A stretch of 64,000 bases of DNA from Paenarthrobacter sp. A20 (GTDB lineage: Bacteria > Actinomycetota > Actinomycetes > Actinomycetales > Micrococcaceae), in contig NZ_JALJWH010000001.1 of the NCBI RefSeq assembly GCF_024168825.1, positions 3,410,001 to 3,474,000 on the forward strand, in the 5' to 3' direction. The notes under the pieces were generated by a model, which made no database searches, was not told where the DNA came from, and saw nothing but the letters and a program-made list of their open reading frames with translations. The stretch's first letter is position 1, and each line of letters opens with the position of its first letter. A program made the translations under genes and the position numbers. Below, piece after piece: positions 53,765-61,986 of the stretch.

Positions 53765-54577
53765 TCAGGTCAGGTGGTCGAAATCGCCCCGCACCCAGGC
53801 AGCATGTCTCTGAGCCGAATCGTGAAGTGCGGCCTTGGCTCCGGAAGCGATGACGTTGTTGAAATTGCCGTAGATGCGGTCGAACTCGAGCCCCTCCAAC
53901 TCCGCGGCGATCCGCAACGCCACAGCGCCGGATAGCGGCAAGCGATTAGGGTAGCTGCGCATGAAGGAGATCGAGCGTCGATCAGGATTGGGAAACACGC
54001 TGTCACCGGTGAGCAGAACACCTTTCCCGCCTGCACCTGCTGGCCAGTGGGCCACTGCGCTGCCCGGGAAGTGTCCTCCGGTCTGCCGAAGCGTCAAGCC
54101 TCCGGCGACAGGCCTGCTGCCTGACCAATAGGCGATGTTCGGATCATCGCGTCCCAGCCATTGACGGTCTGCATCGGCCACCAGGACAGGGACGCCCCCA
54201 AGCCTCCGCGACCATTCAACCTGCACGCCGAACATGTGGGGATGGCTGGCGGCGATGGCCAGGACAGGACCCTGTTTCATGACGGCCTCCACGGCAGCGT
54301 CGTCGACGTATCCCACGGGGTCCCACAGCAACGAGCCCACGGATGTCACCACCAACTGGGCGGTCTGGCCGATTCCGACTTTCGGTTCAGTGCTGATCCC
54401 GATAAGTCCCGGCTCGGTCTCCTCCAACGTTATTCGCTGTCCGGCCAGCATCAGCTCCTCCAGGCTGAGCCAGTTTTGTCCTTCGTCGGGCACATACTGC
54501 CGTTCATCAGTGCAGATGGGGCAGAGCTCCGGGACGGGTTCGTCACGCTCAACGGCACAAGCCGCGCAGATCAGCAT
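53765..54577 (-). CDS. MBL-fold hydrolase with N-terminal zinc-ribbon
   Basis: A 270-residue protein from ATG 54577 (GGAAAGG upstream). It begins with a CxxC...CxxC ribbon (CAAC at 4-7, CPIC at 19-22). An MBL-like region follows: ASHPHMFGVQVEWS, TGGHFPGSAVAHW and LLTGDSVF. The canonical HxHxDH motif is reduced to SHPHMFG, so the metal site is incomplete and hydrolase activity is uncertain. The gene stands alone. Confidence 0.75.
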   Translation of the reverse strand: MLICAACAVERDEPVPELCPICTDERQYVPDEGQNWLSLEELMLAGQRITLEETEPGLIGISTEPKVGIGQTAQLVVTSVGSLLWDPVGYVDDAAVEAVMKQGPVLAIAASHPHMFGVQVEWSRRLGGVPVLVADADRQWLGRDDPNIAYWSGSRPVAGGLTLRQTGGHFPGSAVAHWPAGAGGKGVLLTGDSVFPNPDRRSISFMRSYPNRLPLSGAVALRIAAELEGLEFDRIYGNFNNVIASGAKAALHDSAQRHAAWVRGDFDHLT

Positions 54578-54782
54578 GGGTGGTCCTTTCCGCCAGAATA
54601 AGGGTCCTGCTGTCCGCCTTGCGCCGCAGGCTGGTGGGCCCAGATTATTGCACGGGATCGCTTGCCAGGAAGGGCAGCGCCAGTCCGAACAGTGTTGCCA
54701 AACCCAAGCCACAGGATCACAGTGGGATACGTCAGGTCACTAACACGATCAGGGAACCGTGCAGCCGCCGTGGAGGTCAACC

Positions 54783-56258
54783 ATGAGCACCACTTCCGAC
54801 AACGTCTACCAGGCACCAACCTCAGACGAAGAACCGCAGCTTAAGCGCGTTCTGGGATCGAAACTGCTGCTCCTGTTCATCGTCGGTGACATCCTTGGAG
54901 CGGGCGTCTATGCAGTCACAGGGACCATGGCCGGAACAGTCGGGGGCATCGTATGGCTCCCATTCCTCCTCGCCTTCATCGTCGCGACGCTCACTGCATT
55001 CTCCTATTTGGAACTGGTGACGCAGTACCCTCAAGCGGCGGGGGCGGCGCTCTATACGCACAAAGCATTCGGGATCCACTTCGTCACGTTCCTTGTGGCA
55101 TTCGCCGTCGTCTGTTCCGGCATCACCAGTGCATCCACATCGGCCAACGTCCTTGCCCAGAACCTGTTTGGAGGTTTGGAGGTCAACGGGTGGATGGGCG
55201 CGCCGGACAGGGGACTGATGACAGCTGTTGCCCTTGGCTTCATGCTGTTGCTCGCAGTGATCAACCTGCGCGGTGTTGGCGAGAGCGTGAAGTTCAACGT
55301 CGTCCTGACGTTGGTTGAGGTAGTCGCCTTATGCATCGTGATCGGGGTCGGCTTCTTCGTGCTGGCCCAGGGAACCGGGAACATCCAGGAAATCACTGTC
55401 TTCACGGACTACCAGGACAAAGGATTGTTCCTGGCCGTCACTGCTGCCACGTCCATAGCTTTTTTCGCGATGGTCGGGTTCGAAGACTCGGTCAACATGG
55501 TGGAGGAGACCAAGAACCCGGAGCGGATCTTTCCACGCACCATGCTGACAGGCCTTGGCATCGCCGTGCTCCTCTACATGCTGGTGGCGGTGTCTGTTGT
55601 CAGCGTGTTGTCCCCCGCGGAGCTGGGTGAGATCAGGGAATCCGAAGGGGCGGCCCTCCTTGAAGTCGTCCACAAAGGTTCCCCGGATTTCCCCATCGAC
55701 AAGGTCTTCCCGTTCCTGGCAGTCTTCGCGGTTGCCAACACAGCGCTGATCAACATGCTGATGGCCAGCCGCCTGATCTACGGAATGGCCCGCCAGAACG
55801 TCCTGCCACGAGGTCTGGGCAAGGTACTGCCGGGTCGCCGTTCACCGTGGGCCGGCATCACGTTCTCCACCCTTCTAGCCCTGGGATTGATCGTGTACGT
55901 CAGCAGCGATCCGGGAAGCAACATCGTGGCCAACCTGTCCGGGACCACGGCCTTTCTGCTGTTGTGCGTCTTCACTGTGGTCAACGTGGCGTGCGTTGTG
56001 CTCCGCCGCAAGAAGGACCCGAACCGCAAGGTCTTCTTCACCTCGCCAGGGCAACTGCCACTGGTGGCTGCCGTCCTCTGCGCTTTCCTTGCGGGTCCGT
56101 GGGTCGGCAGGAACCCCATCCAATACCAGGTGGCCGGTGGGCTGATGGCCATCGGAATTGTGCTTTGGTTCATCACGTGGCTAATCACCAGAAAGTCCAA
56201 CAGCACGGTGGGGCCCAGCGACCCGGAGCAGGGCCGCGGGAGGGTTCCCCGACAATAA
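54783..56258 (+). CDS. APC-superfamily amino acid permease
   Basis: A 491-residue transporter from ATG 54783 with GGAGG seven bases upstream. There are 12 hydrophobic segments. TM1 reads FIVGDILGAGVYAVTGT, with the unwound GAGVY motif that binds the amino-acid carboxylate, and FVGFEDSVNMVEETKNP-like sequence follows TM6. The layout matches cationic amino-acid transporter-like bacterial permeases. Substrate specificity is not clear. Confidence 0.9.
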   Translation: MSTTSDNVYQAPTSDEEPQLKRVLGSKLLLLFIVGDILGAGVYAVTGTMAGTVGGIVWLPFLLAFIVATLTAFSYLELVTQYPQAAGAALYTHKAFGIHFVTFLVAFAVVCSGITSASTSANVLAQNLFGGLEVNGWMGAPDRGLMTAVALGFMLLLAVINLRGVGESVKFNVVLTLVEVVALCIVIGVGFFVLAQGTGNIQEITVFTDYQDKGLFLAVTAATSIAFFAMVGFEDSVNMVEETKNPERIFPRTMLTGLGIAVLLYMLVAVSVVSVLSPAELGEIRESEGAALLEVVHKGSPDFPIDKVFPFLAVFAVANTALINMLMASRLIYGMARQNVLPRGLGKVLPGRRSPWAGITFSTLLALGLIVYVSSDPGSNIVANLSGTTAFLLLCVFTVVNVACVVLRRKKDPNRKVFFTSPGQLPLVAAVLCAFLAGPWVGRNPIQYQVAGGLMAIGIVLWFITWLITRKSNSTVGPSDPEQGRGRVPRQ

Positions 56259-56393
56259 TCACTATGCTTACGATTGTGCGGCGCTTGAAGTCAGAGCCGG
56301 AAGCCACAGTATGTGGTGGAATCCGATAAAACCGGCGCCCGGGCCGCGCACAAAGGCTCCGCGCTGACAGAGGCGACGTAGCACGATGTCCCG

Positions 56394-57064
56394 TCACTGC
56401 GTCCATCTCCATACCGGTAGCCGCCGCCCGGACCTGGGTCCGGGTGCTACGGCGTTGACCCGGATGCCCTGGGGTGCCAGCTGCCGGGCCAACCCCTTGG
56501 TGAAGTTGTTGATGCTGATGATGGTGGAACCCACGGGCAGATGGGGAAGGGCGGCCTTGGTCAGCCAGAACATCGCGTAGACATTGGTTTTCAGCGTGTG
56601 GTCGAATTGCTCGTCTGTGATGTCCGCTGGTTTTCCCCGTGCCACTTGCTTGCCGGCGTTGGTGACCAGGATGTCGACTCCGCCCAGGACGGCGACGGCG
56701 GTATCCACCACGCCCTGGCACGTCGCCGGGTTTTTGAGGTCGCCAGGCACTTTCACTGTCTGTCGGCCGGCAGCTTCGATAATGCCTGCGATTCGGGCCG
56801 CGTCCTCTTCCTCTTCGGGCAGGTAGGAAAGGACGGCGTCGGCGCCTCCCGTGCGAAGGCAATTGCGGTGGCGGCGCCGATTCCCGAATCCGTTCCCGTG
56901 ACGATCACTTTGCGGCCTTCCAGGCGGCCGGTTCCACGGTAGCTCGCTTCGCCGAGGTCGGCCGTGGGTGTCAGCTCCACATCCAGTCCAGGTTCAGGCT
57001 GGTGCTGTTTGGGCGGCGAAATTTGTTCGTAGGCGGTGACAGGCACGCAGGGATACGTCTGCAA
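56394..57064 (-). pseudogene. Broken short-chain dehydrogenase (YghA/Gra-orf type SDR)
   Basis: Two bottom-strand frames together spell one SDR. The front (57064 to about 56846) has GRKVIVTGTDSGIGAATAIAFARE. One missing G near 56846 then shifts the frame, and restoring it gives GADAVLSYLPEEEEDAARIAG, the exact family continuation. The second frame has VPGDLKNPATCQGVV and GGVDILVTNAGKQ. It then jumps from GSTIISI straight to NNFTKGLARQ, losing about 25-30 residues including the YxxxK catalytic motif, and reads out of family after NAVAPGP. Frameshift, deletion and truncation all argue for a dead gene. Confidence 0.88.
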
Positions 57065-57081
57065 AGTCCCGAGGCGAGTGT

Positions 57082-58359
57082 CTAGTTCCCGCCGGTGGGT
57101 GAAGCGCCCGACGGCGGGAGGTCGCCGTCGGGCGCTTGGTGCGTTTGGTCCGGACTGTTGTCGGATGGAAGCGGAACGTTGGGCAGCCGTGGTTCCTCGC
57201 CCTGCAGTTGTCGAAGCGCCAGCAGTGGAAACAGCAGGACTGAGAGCATTCCTGCGCCAACCAGTGCGGAGGAGATTCCACTGGTGATAAATCCGTGTTC
57301 CCGCCCGATGGTGGTCACGGCCACGATGATCGGCAGGCCCGTTGCTCCGAACAGGACCAGGGCACGTTTGACGGCACGGGTCGAGCCGCGGGGAGCAGCA
57401 AGCAAGGACGGCAAGCCGCGGATGATCAGCAGGAGGACCAGGAACAGGGGGATGAGCGCGAGAGTTGCCGGGCTTGATGTCAGCGCGCCAAGATCGAAAT
57501 CAATGCCGGTGTCGATGAAGAAGACTGGAACCAGGAAGCCGAAGGCGACGGCGTCGATTTTGGTCTCGATGACCCGCCGGTCAACTTCAGGTGCCCGGGC
57601 AATGATGACCTGCCAGAGGACACCTGCGGCGAAAGCGCCCAGCAGCATATCGAGCCCCAGCGCCATGCTCAGGACTACCAGTGAACTGAGAATGAGCATG
57701 ATGGACCGCATGGCGAACTGGCTGCTGGTGTGGAGGGTCCTGGTGACTTGGGCATGGAACAACGTGTGCTTTGCCCGTGAGGCGTAGACGATGGCTATGC
57801 CGGTCAGGAGAACGAACCCCAGCAGCACAGCGGACGCGGTGCCCACTTGCTTGCCGGTGAAGAACAGTGAGATCGCAATCAGCGGACCAAACTCCCCGAC
57901 GGCCCCCAGGGCTGCAACGGCAATCCCCGGCGGCGACTTCGATTCGCCGGCGTCGCGGATGATGGGCAGCAGCGTGCCCAGGGCGGTGGAGCACAGGGCG
58001 ACACCGATGATCACGGCGGCCTCGGGAGCAGGCGCCAGGACAAATCCGGCGCCGACCCCGGCCGCCAGGGAGATGACCCAGCCTCCCGAGGCTCGTTTGA
58101 TGGGGCGACCCCGGATTGCCGTGAAGTCGATTTCGTTCCCCGCAACGAAGAAGAGCATGGCCAGGCCGAAGTCGGCCAAAGTGTCGGTGAATGGGGTGGA
58201 GTGGACCCACCCCAAAAGGCTGGGGCCAAGCAGGATCCCCAGGAGAATCTCGAACACCACGATGGGCACCTTGATCACGGGATCAAGCAAACGCGCGGCA
58301 ATGGGTGCTGCAACTGCCAATGCTGCGATCAGGACCAGCGAAGCGGACAGGCCTTGCAT
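57082..58359 (-). CDS. Kef/CPA2-type cation:proton antiporter
   Basis: A 425-residue membrane protein from ATG 58359. It has 11-13 hydrophobic segments. LADFGLAMLFFVAGNEIDF and IIGVALCSTALGTLLPIIRDAGE carry the conserved acidic and polar residues of CPA2 exchangers. The C-terminus is short, with no TrkA-N regulatory domain. Its start lies one base after the LigD-type stop (TGACATG). A 15-bp perfect hairpin (57102-57137) sits over its last codons. Confidence 0.87.
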   Translation of the reverse strand: MQGLSASLVLIAALAVAAPIAARLLDPVIKVPIVVFEILLGILLGPSLLGWVHSTPFTDTLADFGLAMLFFVAGNEIDFTAIRGRPIKRASGGWVISLAAGVGAGFVLAPAPEAAVIIGVALCSTALGTLLPIIRDAGESKSPPGIAVAALGAVGEFGPLIAISLFFTGKQVGTASAVLLGFVLLTGIAIVYASRAKHTLFHAQVTRTLHTSSQFAMRSIMLILSSLVVLSMALGLDMLLGAFAAGVLWQVIIARAPEVDRRVIETKIDAVAFGFLVPVFFIDTGIDFDLGALTSSPATLALIPLFLVLLLIIRGLPSLLAAPRGSTRAVKRALVLFGATGLPIIVAVTTIGREHGFITSGISSALVGAGMLSVLLFPLLALRQLQGEEPRLPNVPLPSDNSPDQTHQAPDGDLPPSGASPTGGN

Positions 58360-58360
58360 G

Positions 58361-59605
58361 TCAGGACCCTGGCCGCCCCGGCCACTCCTTGCCGGCCCAC
58401 GGGTCGTAGTCGGCAATGAGTTCCTCCTGCGCCGGACGTTCGGGCTCAGGAACATGCTGCAGGTTCACGCGCACCCTGTACCAGAGCGAGCTGGACCCCC
58501 TCATGCCGTCAACAAGGACGTCAGCAGGGTGCAACGCCGAAACGAGATCCGGGTGCCTCGCTTTCCACTCATCCAAGGCAGTGAGGGCCTCAGGCTTGGT
58601 CTTCGTCCGGGCCACCTCAATGAGCGGCATCGTGGACATCCGGCGACCCGAGCCATCCCCGTTCCTGGGAGCCTTCTCGGCAGGGCCCAGTTCGACCGCT
58701 AATGCCAGCAGCCCATCGAGCGAACCTGCAGCGTCGTCTATGCCGGCGTGGGGATCACCCACGTCCGAGAAGCGATCGAGCACGGTGCGCACGGTGAACT
58801 GGTCCGGCCGAGCCGTGCGCACTTCTTTCCAGGTGAGCGGTGTTGAGACGCGGGCATCCGGCAGGGAACGGACCGAGTAGGCGGAAGCGACAGTTCGGTC
58901 CTTTGCGTTCTGGTTGAAGTCGACAAAGACACTTTCACCCCGTTCCTCTTTCCACCACCGCGCCGTAGCGAGTCCGGGGGCACGGTTTTCCACTTCGCGG
59001 GCCAGGGTTTCAGCGGCAAGCCGCACGTCGCGGTATGACCATTCCGGCGCGATCCGGACCAGGATGTGGAGTCCCCGCGAGCCGCTGGTTTTCGGCCACC
59101 CCACCAGCCCGACGTCGTCGAGGACTTCTTGTGCGACGTACGCGGTATCGACGATCTGCGACCAGTCCACCCCTGGCATGGGGTCAAGGTCCACCCGAAG
59201 CTCGTCAGGGTGGTCCAGGTCCTCGGCGCGGACGGGATGGGGGTTGAGGTCAAGGCAGCCCAGATTGACCACCCAAGCCAACCCTGCGGCGTCCCGGAGG
59301 ACGGTCTCTTCCGCGGATGTTCCGGATGAGTAATGCAGGGTTGCGGTGTCGATGAACGGAGGGTGGTTTTCGGGCACGCGTTTTTGGAAGAATGGCTCGG
59401 CGTCGATGCCCTTGGGAAAGCGCTTGAGGACCATCGGCCGGCCACCGGCCCCACGCAGCGCGCCTTCTGCAACAGCAAGGTAATAGCGGACCAGATCGAG
59501 TTTGGTCAGCCCGGGTTCGGGAAAAACCACCTTGTCCGGATTCGAGATACGGACCTCGGCGCCGTCAATGTCGAGGATCTCCGCTGGGGTCTTGGAGGGG
59601 CTCAT
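58361..59605 (-). CDS. LigD-type primase-polymerase (non-homologous end-joining polymerase domain)
   Basis: A 414-residue archaeo-eukaryotic primase-like protein. It has VRISNPDKVVFPEPGLTKLDLV, YFQKR-like FFQKRVPENHPPF, the catalytic Asp pair in LRVDLDPMPGVDWSQI, TSGSRGLHILVRI and FVDFNQNAKDRTVASAYSVR. These are the polymerase domain motifs of LigD. The ligase and nuclease domains are absent and no ku gene is in the window, so it is a stand-alone polymerase that may work with Ku and ligase encoded elsewhere. An extra C-terminal domain (about 310-414) of unknown role follows. It is coupled to the antiporter gene. Confidence 0.88.
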   Translation of the reverse strand: MSPSKTPAEILDIDGAEVRISNPDKVVFPEPGLTKLDLVRYYLAVAEGALRGAGGRPMVLKRFPKGIDAEPFFQKRVPENHPPFIDTATLHYSSGTSAEETVLRDAAGLAWVVNLGCLDLNPHPVRAEDLDHPDELRVDLDPMPGVDWSQIVDTAYVAQEVLDDVGLVGWPKTSGSRGLHILVRIAPEWSYRDVRLAAETLAREVENRAPGLATARWWKEERGESVFVDFNQNAKDRTVASAYSVRSLPDARVSTPLTWKEVRTARPDQFTVRTVLDRFSDVGDPHAGIDDAAGSLDGLLALAVELGPAEKAPRNGDGSGRRMSTMPLIEVARTKTKPEALTALDEWKARHPDLVSALHPADVLVDGMRGSSSLWYRVRVNLQHVPEPERPAQEELIADYDPWAGKEWPGRPGS

Positions 59606-60236
59606 GCGGTCACGCTAGCAACGAACAGCTGTCCCAGCCAGAGGAACTGAACAAAAAGTGCTTCAATGCCACCCCAGCCCGCCCCTGAATTACTCAGCTG
59701 GCCGTTAAAATATAAGTAGGTATGGTGATGGTAAAGCATCAAAGAATGGAGTGATTGGATTGTCCGGAAAATCCCCGGGTAATGGAAAATCGAAGAAACC
59801 CGGAAAGACCAAAGGTAACCCTGTTCGCCCCGACCAATGGGCATGGATTGATGCCGGTCGTCAGCCGTGCTGCTCCGACTGTTCATGGCCACCCTCCATG
59901 GCAACCCGCCAAAATTATCGGCGGCATTTGTGGAAGACATAAAAATGCGGACGTGAAGTTCAATTTCACCGCACTCGTTATGCCTGCGGGGCGTCCCATA
60001 CCCCCTTTGACTGGATTTCATAGGACATGGACTGGGAGTTTGAGAGAAACTCGTGGAGGGCAACGTGGAAACAATAAACGGACAGGGTTAACACGTTTTC
60101 CTGAATGACGAGGCCACATACATTTCCCTTCCTCCCAACCCTCGCGCAGAGGTGTTGATCCCAGCCGGGGCTAAGCCAAGCCGACTATATTTGGCCATGT
60201 CAGCCCACCACCACGAACTGAGGGAGCCTGCACACT
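59606..60236. other. Long intergenic region with AT-richer promoter stretch
   Basis: 631 bases between divergent polymerase and pyruvate oxidase genes. TATAAG near 59711 in an AT-rich block (GTTAAAATATAAG) could be a rightward promoter. A possible small gene follows at 59757. The 200 bases before the oxidase hold no clear operator. Confidence 0.45.
59757..59942 (+). CDS. Possible small basic protein (uncertain)
   Basis: A 61-codon frame starting at TTG with GGAG about 8 bases upstream, beginning SGKSPGNGKSKKPGKTKG and containing PVRPDQWAWID. The Lys/Gly-rich front could bind nucleic acid. Two alternative starts exist and a second frame overlaps it, so it may be non-coding. Listed because ribosome site and promoter-like AT block line up. 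Confidence 0.25.
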   Translation, partial: GLSGKSPGNGKSKKPGKTKGNPVRPDQWAWIDAGRQPCCSDCSWPPSMATRQNYRRHLWKT

Positions 60237-61985
60237 ATGGCCAAGGAACTTGCCACCCAGCTCATCGAACAACTTCAGGCTGCCGGCGTGCAGCGGATCT
60301 ACGGAATCGTCGGTGACAGCCTCAACCCGATCGTGGACGCTGTTCGCCAAACCGGAGGTTCGGCGAAGGGAGGCATCGACTGGATCCACGTGCGCCATGA
60401 GGAGGCGGCCGCGTTCGCCGCCTCTGCGGAGGCTCAATTAACCGGCAAGCTAGCTGTGTGTGCAGGATCCTGCGGTCCCGGCAATTTGCATCTGATCAAC
60501 GGATTGTATGACGCCAACCGCACCGGAGCCCCGGTTCTGGCAATTGCCTCACACATCCCCAGCAAGCAGATAGGATCAGGGTTCTTCCAGGAAACGCATC
60601 CTGACAGGCTCTTCAATGAGTGCTCGGTGTATTCGGAGCTGGTGAGTACGGCCGAGCAGGCGCCGCGTGTGATGCATAGTGCCATCCAGAACGCGATTGG
60701 CCTCGGGGGAGTCGCCGTGGTCACCCTCCCTGGTGACATCGCCGGTCTTGAAGCCACAGCCCCCACCCCCTTGCCTGCCACGTTCCGGCCCGCCAGCTTG
60801 GTCCCCGACCCCGACAGTGTCCAGCAACTGGCTGAGGCAATTAACGACGCCGGTAAGGTCGCCATTTTCGCCGGTGCCGGCGTCGAGGGCTCCCACAGCG
60901 AACTCATTGCGCTGGCCGAACTGACCAAGGCACCCATTGGCCATTCACTCCGGGGCAAGGACTTTGTCCAGTACGACAATCCGTTCGATATCGGCATGAC
61001 CGGACTGCTCGGCTATGGTGCCGCGGCGGAGGGCATCGAGGACGCGGACCTGCTGATCCTGCTGGGTACTGATTTTCCGTATGACCAATTCCTGCCCGAT
61101 ACCCGGACAGCCCAAGTGGATCGGGCGGCGCAGCGGCTGGGGCGGCGGACCGACGTCGACATTGCCGTCCACGGTGACGTGCTGCCGACACTCCAAGCGC
61201 TGCTGCCCTTGGTGCACCCCAAGAAGAACCGCCGATTTCTGGATCAGATGCTCAAGAAGCACGACCGCCTGATGAATAAAGCAGTAGGTGCCTACACTCG
61301 CAAGGTGGAGAAGAAGCAGCCGATCCACCCCGAATATGCGGCCTCATTACTGGACCAGGTCGCAGCCGACGACGCTGTCTTCACAGCCGATACCGGCATG
61401 TGCAACGTCTGGACCGCCCGGTACATCAACCCGCTGGGTACCCGACGGCTGATCGGTTCCTTCCTGCACGGCTCCATGGCCAACGCTGTTCCGCATGCGA
61501 TCGGCGCACAAGTGGCCTTTCCCGGCCGTCAGGTGGTATCTGTCTCAGGCGACGGTGGCCTGTCCATGCTGCTGGGCGAGCTGATCACTATTGCGGCGCA
61601 CAAGTTACCCGTGAACGTGGTGGTGTTCAACAACTCGACCTTGGGCATGGTCAAATTGGAAATGCTGGTGGACGGCCTTCCCGACTTTGGCGTGGATGTG
61701 CCGGACGCCAACTATGCCGGGGTAGCCAAGGCGCTGGGCTTCCACGCCGTGCGGGTCACGGATCCAGCGGATATCGAGGCTGCGTACAGGGCTGCCTTTG
61801 CACACCCGGGTCCGTCCCTGGTGGAGCTCATCACTGATCCGAATGCGCTGTCCATTCCGCCGAAGATCTCCGGATCGCAGGTGATCGGCTTCGCCACGGC
61901 CATGTCCAAGGTGGTCCTGAACCGGGGCGCGGGGGAGGCCGTGAGCATGGCGCGCAGCAACCTGCGCAACATCCCGCGGCGCTAG
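60237..61985 (+). CDS. poxB: Thiamine-diphosphate-dependent pyruvate oxidase/dehydrogenase
   Basis: A 582-residue ThDP enzyme. The N-terminal Pyr domain has IYGIVGDSLNPIVDAVR and Glu in VRHEEAAAFAA, the central FAD domain has AIFAGAGVEGSHSEL, and the C-terminal ThDP domain has VVSVSGDGGLSMLLGEL to VVVFNNSTLGMVK (the metal-ThDP motif). Members make acetate or acetyl-phosphate from pyruvate with quinone or O2. The last 20 residues resemble the membrane-binding tail of PoxB. GAGGGAGCC precedes the ATG. Its stop is one base from the opposing uvrA-like stop. Confidence 0.92.
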   Translation: MAKELATQLIEQLQAAGVQRIYGIVGDSLNPIVDAVRQTGGSAKGGIDWIHVRHEEAAAFAASAEAQLTGKLAVCAGSCGPGNLHLINGLYDANRTGAPVLAIASHIPSKQIGSGFFQETHPDRLFNECSVYSELVSTAEQAPRVMHSAIQNAIGLGGVAVVTLPGDIAGLEATAPTPLPATFRPASLVPDPDSVQQLAEAINDAGKVAIFAGAGVEGSHSELIALAELTKAPIGHSLRGKDFVQYDNPFDIGMTGLLGYGAAAEGIEDADLLILLGTDFPYDQFLPDTRTAQVDRAAQRLGRRTDVDIAVHGDVLPTLQALLPLVHPKKNRRFLDQMLKKHDRLMNKAVGAYTRKVEKKQPIHPEYAASLLDQVAADDAVFTADTGMCNVWTARYINPLGTRRLIGSFLHGSMANAVPHAIGAQVAFPGRQVVSVSGDGGLSMLLGELITIAAHKLPVNVVVFNNSTLGMVKLEMLVDGLPDFGVDVPDANYAGVAKALGFHAVRVTDPADIEAAYRAAFAHPGPSLVELITDPNALSIPPKISGSQVIGFATAMSKVVLNRGAGEAVSMARSNLRNIPRR

Positions 61986-61986
61986 C

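Noticed and set aside
57102-57137. 15-bp perfect hairpin taken as a terminator
   Set aside because: It lies within the last codons of the antiporter, has no T-run, and its arms encode a repetitive C-terminal tail; I leave it as a possible but unproven signal.
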